From Bradymonas sediminis (GTDB lineage: Bacteria > Myxococcota_A > Bradymonadia > Bradymonadales > Bradymonadaceae), in contig NZ_CP030032.1 in NCBI RefSeq assembly GCF_003258315.1, positions 1,650,001 to 1,714,000 on the forward strand: a DNA stretch of 64,000 bases, given 5' to 3'. Below, one piece after another: positions 1-9,066 of the stretch. Every line of letters begins with the position of its first letter. The first letter of the stretch is position 1. The notes beneath the pieces are model-generated. The model saw nothing but the letters and a program-made list of their open reading frames with translations, made no database searches and was not told the origin of the DNA. The translations under genes were made by a program, and so were the position numbers.

Positions 1-126
1 GATAAATCGATGAGCATCGGCGCGGTGCATCTGGCCAAGAAGACCGGCGGTAAATCCGGAGAGTTCCGGCACGCCTCGCCGCCCGGGCCGGATTTTAGTG
101 CCATTAACGCCGACGATTGGGAGTGA
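1..126 (+). CDS. C-terminal end of an unidentified protein (5' partial)
   Basis: The first base of the window is already inside an open frame that runs to a TGA at 124-126, giving the last 41 residues of a protein that starts upstream. The tail has a basic, glycine-containing stretch (HLAKKTGGKSGEF), then a proline-rich segment, and ends in ADDWE. I do not recognise a family from so short a piece. The next gene begins with TTG only three bases after this stop on the same strand, so the two are probably co-transcribed. Confidence 0.6.
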   Translation, partial: DKSMSIGAVHLAKKTGGKSGEFRHASPPGPDFSAINADDWE

Positions 127-129
127 TTT

Positions 130-969
130 TTGAAGATCTTTGACGCCCAGATGCGCAGCGATATTTGCTCGAACGCAGACCTTCAGAATCTGCATTATTT
201 CGAGACCGAGTGCGTGATCACCTGCGCGCACGCGCCGCGAAAATTTGAGCGCGCCGAAGACCTTCTCGGGTATTTCGAGGCGTTGCTGGGCGAGGAGCGC
301 GCGCGCCTGATTGGCTGTGGGCTCAAACCCTATGTCGCCCTGGGCGTGCTGCCGAGCGCGGTCCCCCGGCGCTCGCATTTCGAGGTCTGGCGCGCGCTGC
401 CCGCGCTATTGAAGCGCCCCGAGGTGGTCGCGCTTGGCGAGGTCGGGGCGTGGGCGGATGACGCGCGTCAATGGGCCTTATTTGAGCGTCAGGTTAAGAT
501 CGCCCGCGACCTCGGCTCGCCCCGCTCGGGCCAAAAAAGGCGCGTCGCCGGGTTGCCGATGATCTGCACCCCGCCCGAGGGGCTTCGGGTGAATATGACC
601 TTTAAGATGATGCAGCGGGTCGAGAAGTTGGGCATGGCGCCCGGGCGCGTGATGATGAATCGGCTCGATGACCGTCTTATCGAGGCGGTGGTGCGCGAGG
701 GCTTTGTGGCCGGGGTGAGCGTCGGGACGTCGAACCTTAAACCCCGAGCGTCCGCGCGGGTGCTGGCCGACCTGATTCAGACGCTCGGGAGCGCCGAGGG
801 CATCGTGCTCAATAGCGCGCTTCGCGCCGGGGGCGCCGATATCCTGGGCGTCCCCAAGACGATCGTCGCCCTGCAGGATTTAGGCGTAGACGCCGAGAGC
901 ATCGAGAAGATGGTCTACGGCAACGCGAAGGCGTTATTTTTGGACAATGCCAACCGGGTCACGGCCTAG
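130..969 (+). CDS. TatD/EboC-like TIM-barrel protein lacking metal ligands
   Basis: This 279-residue protein has the length and overall pattern of TatD-related metal-dependent hydrolases (COG1099/EboC-like branch): an N-terminal strand, a central GEVG motif, and a C-terminal KMVYGNAKALF segment that matches the family's typical ending. In active members metals are bound by an H-x-H near the N-terminus, the Glu of GE(I/V)G, two later histidines and a late Asp. Here the first motif reads DAQMRS (residues 5-10), the VHTPH-like position reads ICTPP, the DHN-like position reads MNRLDD and the final Asp position reads SALRAG; only the Glu is left. The fold assignment is by eye, and hydrolase activity is unlikely. 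The start is a TTG three bases after the previous stop, suggesting an operon. Confidence 0.7.
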   Translation: MKIFDAQMRSDICSNADLQNLHYFETECVITCAHAPRKFERAEDLLGYFEALLGEERARLIGCGLKPYVALGVLPSAVPRRSHFEVWRALPALLKRPEVVALGEVGAWADDARQWALFERQVKIARDLGSPRSGQKRRVAGLPMICTPPEGLRVNMTFKMMQRVEKLGMAPGRVMMNRLDDRLIEAVVREGFVAGVSVGTSNLKPRASARVLADLIQTLGSAEGIVLNSALRAGGADILGVPKTIVALQDLGVDAESIEKMVYGNAKALFLDNANRVTA

Positions 970-1016
970 AAGAGCCTTGGCCTGCTTCGTCCCGCGATGA
1001 TTGCGGGACGGATGCG

Positions 1017-1409
1017 TCAGATGAACTTCTGGCAGGTCAGCGGCGCGCCGGGTTGGTCCAGCGCGTGGCGCTCGACGAGTTCGCCGCAGGTATCGTCGCC
1101 AATCGCGTTGTCACATTTATCCAGGGCGTCGAAGGGGTCGCGAATCGAGCGGGCCTGGTCGCTGCAGCGGTCGTTTAACACGCTCTCGCACGCCGCCTGA
1201 GAGTCCCCTTTATTCGCCGGGATATTGCATAACTCAGCGCCGCTGACGCCGTCGACGTCGGCCGCGCAGGCGTAACAATTGGCGCAGTGGGACTCGGCGA
1301 TGCTCGTGCACGCACCGTCGATCGTGGTGAGGCAACCGCTGCTCAGCAGGCACGCAGCGCCCAGGAGTGGAAATAGAAGATCGCGAAGCCGGCTATAAAC
1401 CATAGTCAT
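1017..1409 (-). CDS. Small cysteine-rich lipoprotein
   Basis: About 130 residues with a short basic N-terminus, a hydrophobic stretch and a lipobox ending LLSSGC, so it is most likely a lipoprotein exported by Sec. The mature part contains about a dozen cysteines (for example HCANCYACAADVDG), suggesting several disulfides in the periplasm. I chose the ATG at 1409 because it gives a normal signal peptide; ATG 1403 is equally possible, and a longer frame to 1451 adds a poor leader. No family is recognised. It is convergent with the TatD-like gene on the other strand. Confidence 0.6.
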   Translation of the reverse strand: MTMVYSRLRDLLFPLLGAACLLSSGCLTTIDGACTSIAESHCANCYACAADVDGVSGAELCNIPANKGDSQAACESVLNDRCSDQARSIRDPFDALDKCDNAIGDDTCGELVERHALDQPGAPLTCQKFI

Positions 1410-1704
1410 CAAAGGGGCAGGGCCGAGAAAGCCGGCCGGGTCGAAAAGCAATTATCTTAAGATCTAAACACCATCTACTTCGGCAAAATATGCACCGCGC
1501 TTCTACCGTATTTATGCGCAGTACAAAAGCCCGGCGACCGCCTTGTCCAAATTTGTGCATCTTTCCTATCATGGGGGGCGATGAGCGCGCCGCGAGCGCC
1601 ATTCATCTTGCAATCACCCGGCGCGCCGACTAATTGTCGGCCGGCAGCAGGAGCACTCGTTGCACCTCGTTTATTCTCGTTTCTTTTAACGCGCGGAATC
1701 TATT

Positions 1705-2595
1705 TTGGAGCCACTTCAAACGGCCGGTGAGCTAGTTCGCCGCTACGAACGACAAGCTAAAAAACGCTTCGGCCAGCACTTTCTGGTTGACCCCAATATT
1801 CTGGGGGGCATCGCCGCGGCCGCAAATATCGTCGAGGGCGACCGCGTCCTCGAGATTGGCCCCGGCCCGGGCACCCTCAGCACGACCATCCTCGGGCTCG
1901 GCGCGAATGTGTTGGCCGTGGAGTTGGACCGTGACCTCGTCGCCTTCTTGGGCGAAGTTCTGGCGCCGCACCCCGGCTTCGACCTTATCGAAGGCGATAT
2001 CCTCGCGCAGAACCTCGCCGAGATATTGGCGGATTACGACGCCAAATTCGTGGCCGATTCCCCGGGGGACGCGCCCCTTGCGAAGTGGAAATGCGCCGCA
2101 AACCTTCCCTATAACGTCGCCACCGAGGTCTTCTTTCGCCTCGCCGATGTGATGGAGCGCTTCGACTCGCTGGCGTTGATGTTCCAGCGCGAGGTCGCGC
2201 TGCGTTTTGTCGCGGGCTGTGGCGACAACGAGTACGGCGTGCTCGCCCTTATGAGCCAGCTCTACGCGGATTCCGAAATCGTGATGACCCTGCCGCCCGG
2301 CGCGTTTCGCCCGCCGCCGCGCGTGCATAGCGCGGTGGTGCGTTTTCAGCCCATCGCAGGCACCCGAATCCCCGACCCCGAGCTTCGAAAGGCCTTTAAG
2401 ACGTTGGTTCGACAGTCTTTTCAGACTCGCCGAAAGACCCTGCCCAACGCGCTTAATTCGACCGGCATCCCGAAGCCTCGCCTCAAGGAAGCGATCGAAG
2501 CGGTCGGCTTGGACCTGCGTGTTCGCCCGGAGCGAGTCTCCTTTGATGAGTTTGTCGCGCTGGCCACTGAATTGCGCGCTGACCTCGCGTTATAA
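1705..2595 (+). CDS. rsmA: 16S rRNA (adenine1518/1519-N6)-dimethyltransferase RsmA/KsgA
   Basis: RsmA transfers four methyl groups from S-adenosylmethionine to two adjacent adenines in the 3' hairpin of 16S rRNA, a late step in small-subunit maturation. The N-terminal KKRFGQHFLVD is the family signature, VLEIGPGPGTLS is SAM motif I, and NLPYNVATEVFF is the NLPY catalytic motif. The 296-residue length is slightly above the usual 270-280, with a short insertion (about residues 112-126) just before the NLPY motif. The start is a TTG at 1705; no other start keeps the N-terminal motif as well placed. The gene stands alone, with a divergent lipoprotein upstream and a kinase gene downstream on the same strand. 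Confidence 0.95.
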   Translation: MEPLQTAGELVRRYERQAKKRFGQHFLVDPNILGGIAAAANIVEGDRVLEIGPGPGTLSTTILGLGANVLAVELDRDLVAFLGEVLAPHPGFDLIEGDILAQNLAEILADYDAKFVADSPGDAPLAKWKCAANLPYNVATEVFFRLADVMERFDSLALMFQREVALRFVAGCGDNEYGVLALMSQLYADSEIVMTLPPGAFRPPPRVHSAVVRFQPIAGTRIPDPELRKAFKTLVRQSFQTRRKTLPNALNSTGIPKPRLKEAIEAVGLDLRVRPERVSFDEFVALATELRADLAL

Positions 2596-2708
2596 TCGAA
2601 TTTAGATGGTCTTCTTGCTTTTAATACGAGCGCCATCGCTCTATGCTGCACGCCCGCGTGCAGTCACCATTTAAAAGATCGCTTCATTGCGGTTCAACAG
2701 AAATCACT

Positions 2709-5700
2709 ATGTCGATGGCAATCACCTTCAAATCCGCAAGCTCCCCGCTTGACTCGAAGCGCTTTGAGATCCGCTCAACGCTTGGGCAGGGTGGTTTTGG
2801 TGTTGTATATCGAGCCTTTGACCGCGACCTGGGCGCTCAGGTCGCGCTCAAGACGCTGCACCATACCAATGCGCGCTCGCTCTACCGTTTTAAGCGCGAG
2901 TTTCGCTCCCTGGCCGACATCGCCCACCCCAACCTCGCCACGCTATACGAGCTGATTCAGGAAGATTCCCTCTGGTATTTCACCATGGAATTGGTCGATG
3001 GCGTTGATTTCCTAAGTTGGATTCGGCGCACCCCGAATCTCGGAAGTCGCCTGCTCACCCCGGACACGGGGCTTCGTGATTCGGACCCCACAACCGAGGG
3101 AAGTGTCGAGTCGCTGCGGCTCCAGTCGGAGTGCAAGCCAGCCCTGGCCAGTAAGAGCCTGGACATCACCCTTGAGGGCGACAGCGCCAGCCTGATCGCG
3201 CAGAGCGCGAGCTTTCCCGACATCGACGCGACGACCGATGCGCGGTTAAGCGGTGCGTTTACGCGCGATGCCGGCGAGTTTAGCGCCGATATGCCGCGCT
3301 TGCTCGAGGCGTTGCGCCAACTCACCTGGGGCGTGCGGGCGCTGCATGACTACGGGAAGATGCACCGCGACATAAAGCCCTCCAACGTGCTGGTTGACCG
3401 GCAGGGGCGGGTGGTATTGCTCGACTTCGGCATGGTGGCAGATATGGGGCCGGCCGAAAGCCCCTTGCAGGCCCTGGAGCGCCAGAGCGACCCGACCAAA
3501 GCGACCTTCGCCGGCACGCCGCGCTATATGGCCCCGGAGCAGGCGATGGGCGAGGGCCTGGACGCCGCGACGGATTGGTATTCGGTGGGCGTCATGCTCT
3601 ACGAAGCGCTGAGCGGCGGCGTCGCGCCGATTGAGGGCAGAACTCATCTGCAGACTCTCCTGCGCAAGCAGTCGGTTATCCCCGAATCGATCTTCGACCT
3701 CGCCCCGGCTACGCCGCCGGCGCTGGGCGAATTGTGCATGGAACTGCTCAGCATCGACCCGTCCGGTCGACCCGGCGCGGCGCAGATTCTGGCGACCCTT
3801 GAGCGCCTGCAGCAGAGCGTCGCTGCCGCCGAATCGGCGCACTCCGATATGGGCGAAGATGTGTCGACCTGGGCAGGCGTCTCGGTGTCGTTGCCCAAAC
3901 TCGACGCCCCGGCCATCGCCAAGAGTTCGCGCGCCGTGCACTTCGTCGGTCGCGCCAAGCATCTACAAAAGTTGCGTCGCACCTATCGTGATTGCACCTA
4001 CGCCAACCGCCTGGCGGTGGTCAATATCCAGGGCGCTTCGGGCATGGGGAAGACGACCCTGGCCCGGCGCTTTGTCGACTCCTTTCATCAACATATGGGC
4101 GAGGCTGAAGCGGTCTCTTCGCTCACCGATGATATGACGCCGGTGGTGCTGCAGGGGCGATGCTACGCGAACGAGTCGATGCCCTTTAAGGCCGTCGACA
4201 GTTTAATGGACGAGTTGAGCACCTATCTGCATCAGTTTTGCGCCGACGAGCTCGCCGATTGGGTGGGCGAGGACGTCGGGGCGCTGACGCATCTCTTCCC
4301 GGTTTTGGAGCGCGCCCCGGGCCTTCGTGAGCTCGTTGAGCTGGAGAACGCCAAATCCGGGACGATCGATCCGTCGCGGGTCGACGCTCAATTATTGCGG
4401 GAGCAGGCGTTTCGCGGACTGCGCGGCTTGCTCGACGGTCTGGCACGAAAGCACAGCCTCATCCTCTATATCGACGACGTGCAGTGGGGCGACGAGGATA
4501 GCGCGATGCTCCTGAAGGAATTGCTCGGCCCGCCGAACCCGCCGCCGATTTTTCTGATGTCGACCTGGCGAAGCGAGGACGTTGAGAGCAGTCCGTTTTT
4601 AGCCGCGTTTTTGCCTGTCCTAGACACCCTCGGCGACGATATTCTGCGCCTGGATATGCACCTGGGGGAGCTCAGCGACGAGGAATCATTGGAGTTGGTC
4701 GAGCGCGTCTTCAGCGGCGCGCCCCCGCAGTCTCAGGCCCGCACCTCGTCCAGGACCGACGCTGAACGCGCGCGCTCCATCGCGCGCGAGGCGCGCGGAA
4801 ACCCATTCTTTATCGATGAGTTGGCGCGCTACTCCATGGCCCACGACAGCGGCCCGGACTCGGGTATCAGCACGCTGGGCGATATGATCTACCGGCGTGT
4901 TGCGAAATTGCCGGCGCCCGCGCGACGCCTCCTCGAGGTGCTCTCGGTCGCGGGGCAGCCGGTGGACCGCCGGGTGGTGCGCTCCGTGGCAAAGCTTGGC
5001 GAGGACGAGCAATCCGCGCTCGCGCTGCTGCGAAGCGAGCACCTGGTGCGTGGAAAATCCACGCGCGATTACGAGTGGCTTGAGCCGTACCACGCGCGCG
5101 TGGGCGAGACGTTGCTGGCCCGCCTCGATGACGGCGCGCGCGTCGGCTACCACGGCCAACTCGCCGTGGAACTCGAGCAGCGCGGGCATTTCGACCCGGA
5201 AGCCGTCGCCATGCATTTTTTGGAGGCGGGCAACTCCGAGAAGGGCGGCCATTACTCTTTGCTGTCGGCGCGGCGCGCGCAAGACGCGCTCGCCTTCGAC
5301 CACGCCGCTCAGCTCTATCTGCAGGCGCTCGATGCGCGCCCTTGGCCCGATAAGCGCGCCGAAATACTCGGCGAACTTGGCCGGATATACGGGTATCTTG
5401 GGCGCGGCGAGCTCGCCGCCGAGGCGTTTAGTGAGGCGGCCGAATTAAGCGCGCCCGATGAAGCTCGTGAGCTGACAATTCGCGCCGCCGAGCAACTTCT
5501 GCGCGTCGGAAAATACGACCGCGGCATGGCCGTGGTCGAAGGTGTGCTTCGCCGGGTCGGTATCAAGCCGCCGGCCTCCAAGGCGGCGATGGTGAGTTCG
5601 ATTTTGTGGTTGAGGCTTCGACTTCGACGCCGCAGCCTCGAGGTCGAACCGCGCCCCCGTGATGCGATGGCGCCCGAAGACTACGCGCGCGTCGAGGTCC

Positions 5701-6842
5701 TGTGGACCGCCGCCAAGATGCTCGCGCTCATCGACCCGATGCTCGGCGGCTATTACCACTACCACGCCATCCATGACGTCCTGGATACCGGCTCCGCCGA
5801 CCATCTCACGCTAATCCTTTGCCAGCAGGCCGCTCAGGAGGCCGCCGCCAGCGCCGACCTTGACTTCGCCGCGGAACTTCTGGAGCGGGCCAAGGGCTAT
5901 GTCGCTTATAGCAGTGAGCCCGAATATGTGGCGTGTTATATCACGTTTATGCTCGGCTTTTGTGACTTCGCCGCCGGCAAGTTCCGCAGCGGGCGAGACC
6001 GCTTTCGCCAGGCTGGCAAGGCGCTGCGCGACAACTGCCACGGCGTGACCTGGGAGGTCGGATATTTCAAGTTTTTCGAGTTTTTGCCCGGCCTCTGGCT
6101 CGGGGATTTCGGCACCTTTGCCCGCGAAATTCCGCGCCTGATCGAGCACGCCACCGACCGGGGGGATTCCTATCACCGGGTCGCCCTGCGAAGCTGGCAA
6201 TATCCCGGACACCTCGCCAATGATGCCCCCGATATCGCCCGCGAAGAGCTCGCCAAAGCCCTGGCTGAGTGGACCCGCGAGAGCTATCATATCCAGCATT
6301 TTTGGTATTTGCAGGGCTCCGTGGACACCTCCCTATATGCCGGCGAACCTGCGGAGGCCCGCGCGTTGCTCCAGAAGCATCAGGGCCCGCTGAAGCGGTC
6401 AATGCTGCTTCGAAATGAGATTATCAAGGTCAGCGTCTTGAACCTGTGGGCGCGCACCGCGTTGGCCGGACTCCAGATCGCCGAGGCTCCGGCAGATCAG
6501 CGTGGGCTCGCCCGGGAGGCCCGGAAATATATTAAGAAGTTGCGCAACCCCAAAGCACACGCCTGGACTCATCCGCTTGCTGACCTGCTTGACGCCGAGC
6601 TGGCCGCCTATAACGGCGACGTCACGAGCGCGCTGGACGGTTTCGAGCGCGCCGAGGCCGGCCTGCTGCGCGAAGACCTGCAACTCTACGCGCGCGCCGC
6701 GCGCCGCCGCCGCGGCCAACTCATCGGCGGCGAGCAGGGCGCCGCCCTGGTCGCCAGCGCCGACGCATGGATGCGCGAGCACGGCATCACCAACCCCCCG
6801 GCCATGACCCGGATGCTGGTGGGCGGAGCGCCGAGGGCTTGA
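2709..6842 (+). CDS. Giant Ser/Thr kinase fused to an AAA-type ATPase and helical repeats
   Basis: A 1377-residue multidomain signalling protein. The N-terminal kinase has a Gly loop (LGQGGFGVVY, about residues 26-35), the VALK lysine, HRDIKPSN at about 219-226 and DFG at 239-241, so it looks active. An unusual insert of roughly 100 residues, rich in Ser and Asp, separates the N-lobe/hinge from the catalytic loop. It is followed by an ATPase module with Walker A GASGMGKTT at about 442-450 and Walker B LILYIDDVQW near 585-594, then about 600 residues of helical TPR-like repeats. The layout resembles the PknK-like kinase-ATPase proteins of myxobacteria. There is no signal peptide, so it is cytoplasmic. 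ATG 2709 places the kinase near the N-terminus; an upstream ATG at 2643 would add 22 residues. Confidence 0.9.
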   Translation: MSMAITFKSASSPLDSKRFEIRSTLGQGGFGVVYRAFDRDLGAQVALKTLHHTNARSLYRFKREFRSLADIAHPNLATLYELIQEDSLWYFTMELVDGVDFLSWIRRTPNLGSRLLTPDTGLRDSDPTTEGSVESLRLQSECKPALASKSLDITLEGDSASLIAQSASFPDIDATTDARLSGAFTRDAGEFSADMPRLLEALRQLTWGVRALHDYGKMHRDIKPSNVLVDRQGRVVLLDFGMVADMGPAESPLQALERQSDPTKATFAGTPRYMAPEQAMGEGLDAATDWYSVGVMLYEALSGGVAPIEGRTHLQTLLRKQSVIPESIFDLAPATPPALGELCMELLSIDPSGRPGAAQILATLERLQQSVAAAESAHSDMGEDVSTWAGVSVSLPKLDAPAIAKSSRAVHFVGRAKHLQKLRRTYRDCTYANRLAVVNIQGASGMGKTTLARRFVDSFHQHMGEAEAVSSLTDDMTPVVLQGRCYANESMPFKAVDSLMDELSTYLHQFCADELADWVGEDVGALTHLFPVLERAPGLRELVELENAKSGTIDPSRVDAQLLREQAFRGLRGLLDGLARKHSLILYIDDVQWGDEDSAMLLKELLGPPNPPPIFLMSTWRSEDVESSPFLAAFLPVLDTLGDDILRLDMHLGELSDEESLELVERVFSGAPPQSQARTSSRTDAERARSIAREARGNPFFIDELARYSMAHDSGPDSGISTLGDMIYRRVAKLPAPARRLLEVLSVAGQPVDRRVVRSVAKLGEDEQSALALLRSEHLVRGKSTRDYEWLEPYHARVGETLLARLDDGARVGYHGQLAVELEQRGHFDPEAVAMHFLEAGNSEKGGHYSLLSARRAQDALAFDHAAQLYLQALDARPWPDKRAEILGELGRIYGYLGRGELAAEAFSEAAELSAPDEARELTIRAAEQLLRVGKYDRGMAVVEGVLRRVGIKPPASKAAMVSSILWLRLRLRRRSLEVEPRPRDAMAPEDYARVEVLWTAAKMLALIDPMLGGYYHYHAIHDVLDTGSADHLTLILCQQAAQEAAASADLDFAAELLERAKGYVAYSSEPEYVACYITFMLGFCDFAAGKFRSGRDRFRQAGKALRDNCHGVTWEVGYFKFFEFLPGLWLGDFGTFAREIPRLIEHATDRGDSYHRVALRSWQYPGHLANDAPDIAREELAKALAEWTRESYHIQHFWYLQGSVDTSLYAGEPAEARALLQKHQGPLKRSMLLRNEIIKVSVLNLWARTALAGLQIAEAPADQRGLAREARKYIKKLRNPKAHAWTHPLADLLDAELAAYNGDVTSALDGFERAEAGLLREDLQLYARAARRRRGQLIGGEQGAALVASADAWMREHGITNPPAMTRMLVGGAPRA

Positions 6843-6973
6843 GCCTGGCAGTTTTATCCGCTCTAGAGTTCGCTTTCTCTTGAAACTGTTCGGCGTTTGT
6901 CTCATGCTTATAAGAGACGCGTTCTCGTTTCGTTGATGTTCTGAATGTCGTTGATTTCCCAAAGGAGTTGCTG

Positions 6974-7855
6974 ATGACCAGGAAAATGCGGTCTGCACTT
7001 ATTCTTCTCGTGATGATGAGCTTTGCCTCGGCGCTGGTTGCCTGCGGAGACGAAGACGTAAGCCAGGGATGGACAATTGAGGAGGGCGACGGCGCCGGAA
7101 CCGGCTACGGCAGCGACACGGTCGTCGTCGCGACACCGGGCGACCCGGACCGCTCCGTCATCGTAACCGGTGACCCGGACCGATGTGTCGATATCGGCGC
7201 GGACTGCATCGACCTCGACAAGGCCAAGGATGATTTCGGCGGAAAATATTGTGACGAAGCCGGATCACAGGCCGACGTCGTGGTCGTCGAAGGTGAGGTC
7301 GTGGACGTGATCTGCTACCCCCCGGCCGATGAGGGGACCGATATTCGCGAAGCCGAGACCGATGAGAATGGGACGGTCCAAGTCCCTCAAACCGAGAGCG
7401 GCAGCGTCGTCACCTTCCCCGCGGAGACCGACGGTGCACCCATCGAGGGCGATATTGAGATCGAAGCCGAGAGCACCACGATTTTTGGCAACGGCCCGGA
7501 TAATACGATCATCGACGGGGACCTTAAACTCACCTCGAATAACTCGCGGGTGCGCGGCCTGGCGGTCACCGGCAACGTTGAGTTCGGCGAGAATTCCAAT
7601 AATTCGGCCATTTCATATTGCCGCATTGAAGATGATCTGAAGGTCGAGTCCAACGGATTTAAGGCCGTGAATTGCCAGGTGTTTGGGGATGTCGAGGTCA
7701 CCGGAAACAACGCCATCTTGACCAATATCGGCGTGCAGGGCGACTGGACGGTCGCCGATGGCACCGTCTGCAACGGCTGCTATTCCTTCGAGGATGTAAA
7801 CGAGGACTTCCTCGTGCAGGTCGAAGAAATTGGCCAAGAGATTGTCTGCGAATAA
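6974..7855 (+). CDS. Lipoprotein with predicted beta-helix-like repeats
   Basis: A 293-residue protein with a signal peptide and lipobox (SALVAC, Cys at about residue 18). The mature part is acidic. From about residue 160 it shows repeating short segments such as NNSRVRGLAVTGNVEF, NSNNSAISYCRIEDDL and SNGFKAVNCQVFGDVEV, a periodic pattern typical of right-handed parallel beta-helices. No enzymatic motif is visible. The ATG at 6974 has an AAAGGAG ribosome site at 6961-6966. It is a single gene followed by a strong hairpin terminator. The exact function is unknown. Confidence 0.75.
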   Translation: MTRKMRSALILLVMMSFASALVACGDEDVSQGWTIEEGDGAGTGYGSDTVVVATPGDPDRSVIVTGDPDRCVDIGADCIDLDKAKDDFGGKYCDEAGSQADVVVVEGEVVDVICYPPADEGTDIREAETDENGTVQVPQTESGSVVTFPAETDGAPIEGDIEIEAESTTIFGNGPDNTIIDGDLKLTSNNSRVRGLAVTGNVEFGENSNNSAISYCRIEDDLKVESNGFKAVNCQVFGDVEVTGNNAILTNIGVQGDWTVADGTVCNGCYSFEDVNEDFLVQVEEIGQEIVCE

Positions 7856-7897
7856 GCCGCGAGCGGCTTGATTGCTCGAGCGTCTTACTGAAAGCGA

Positions 7898-7937
7898 AAT
7901 ACGGGCACGCGTTCTTTGAACGTGTGCCCGTATTTTT
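7898..7937 (+). terminator. Rho-independent terminator after the beta-helix lipoprotein
   Basis: A hairpin with 17-base arms (7898-7914 and 7918-7934, GT wobbles allowed) and a three-base loop runs into TTTTTT. It lies 43 bases after the lipoprotein stop. Confidence 0.85.
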
Positions 7938-8025
7938 TATGGAGGAAAGTGACTTGTGCGCGCCCGCCTCATCGGTGGGTGTTCTTTTCTCATCCTAATG
8001 AGTTGGCGACGAGCGTTCGTGCGTC

Positions 8026-9048
8026 TCAAGTCGGCGCGCTTATCCAGGATTGGCACAAACGAAAATACTTACCTGTCGCGTCCAACTCTGCCTCCACGCC
8101 GATCGGAATGGTCATCAGCGGGTCGGTATGCCCGAAATCAACGTCGTAGATCGTTGGTATCGCATAGCCGCGCAGCGCCGTATCCAAAATCGCCGTGAAG
8201 CTGTCTTCCTCCGTAAACTCCACGGAGTCGGCAAAGCGCCCGATGACCAGGCCTTCGATTTGATCGAAGACGCCCATGTGGCGCAGACGAGTGAAGAGGC
8301 GGTCGACGGTCTCGGGCGACTCGCCTTCGTCTTCTTCGGCAAAGAGAATTGCCCCGTCCAGGTCGGGCCAATAGGGCGTGCCGGCCAAGAGAAGCAGACT
8401 GCCGATATTGCCGCCGAAGAGGCGGCCGCGGGCGCGTCCCGGCACATAGGTCTTCCACCCGTCGGACGGGCGCTCAACCATCCTCAGGTCCGGATGCTCG
8501 TACCATAAATTGGTTGATATGATTTCGGCGGGTTCAAAATCGAGCACGTCGCCGCCTTCGAAGAGGACGCGCTGGAGCCCGCGAACGGTGTATTCAAAGA
8601 GTGTGGGCTTGGCGAAAGAGATCACCGCGGGGCCGCTGAAGGTCACCAGGCCGGTGCGCGCCGTGATGACGTTTAGCAGCGGGGTGAGATCGCTATAGCC
8701 GATGATCGGTTTGGGGTGGGCAGCGAAGAGGTCGAAGTCGAGATATTCCAGAAGTTGGTGGGTTTGATGCCCGCCCCAGAATGCCATGATCGCGTTGATC
8801 GACGGGTCGCGAAGGAAGTCATGGATCGCCTGGACACGCGCTTCGATCGTGCCGGCGCTATGCCCAATCGTCTTGCGACAATTGGGCGCCTCGACGACTT
8901 CGAGGCCCAGGTCGGCCAGGCGGCGGTAGCCCTGTGCGATCACCGCGTCATCGAGCGTATTAATTGGGGATGAGGTAGCGATGACGCCGAGGCGACTTCC
9001 CTGGGCGAGCGCAGGAGGGCGGATCATGGGGGGCATATTCGTTCTCAT
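8026..9048 (-). CDS. S66-family peptidase (LD-carboxypeptidase / MccF-like)
   Basis: Members of family S66 cleave the L,D bond of murein tetrapeptides (LdcA) or detoxify microcin C-type peptides (MccF). The 340-residue protein shows AFWGGHQTHQLLEYLD and IIGYSDLTPLL, where the Ser of GYSD is the expected nucleophile. The Glu of LFAEEDEG and the His of DFGHTDP fit the other two triad residues. The length is closer to MccF-like members than to E. coli LdcA (about 304). There is no signal peptide, so it is probably cytoplasmic and acts in cell-wall recycling or peptide detoxification. It follows the ABC ATPase on the same strand after 18 bases. The start used is ATG 9048; MIRPPAL a few codons later is possible. 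Confidence 0.88.
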   Translation of the reverse strand: MRTNMPPMIRPPALAQGSRLGVIATSSPINTLDDAVIAQGYRRLADLGLEVVEAPNCRKTIGHSAGTIEARVQAIHDFLRDPSINAIMAFWGGHQTHQLLEYLDFDLFAAHPKPIIGYSDLTPLLNVITARTGLVTFSGPAVISFAKPTLFEYTVRGLQRVLFEGGDVLDFEPAEIISTNLWYEHPDLRMVERPSDGWKTYVPGRARGRLFGGNIGSLLLLAGTPYWPDLDGAILFAEEDEGESPETVDRLFTRLRHMGVFDQIEGLVIGRFADSVEFTEEDSFTAILDTALRGYAIPTIYDVDFGHTDPLMTIPIGVEAELDATGKYFRLCQSWISAPT

Positions 9049-9066
9049 GGATGGAGATTACACAAC

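Noticed and set aside
1393-1602. A 69-residue minus-strand frame upstream of the Cys-rich lipoprotein
   Set aside because: Overlaps the lipoprotein leader, unusual composition and no start signal.
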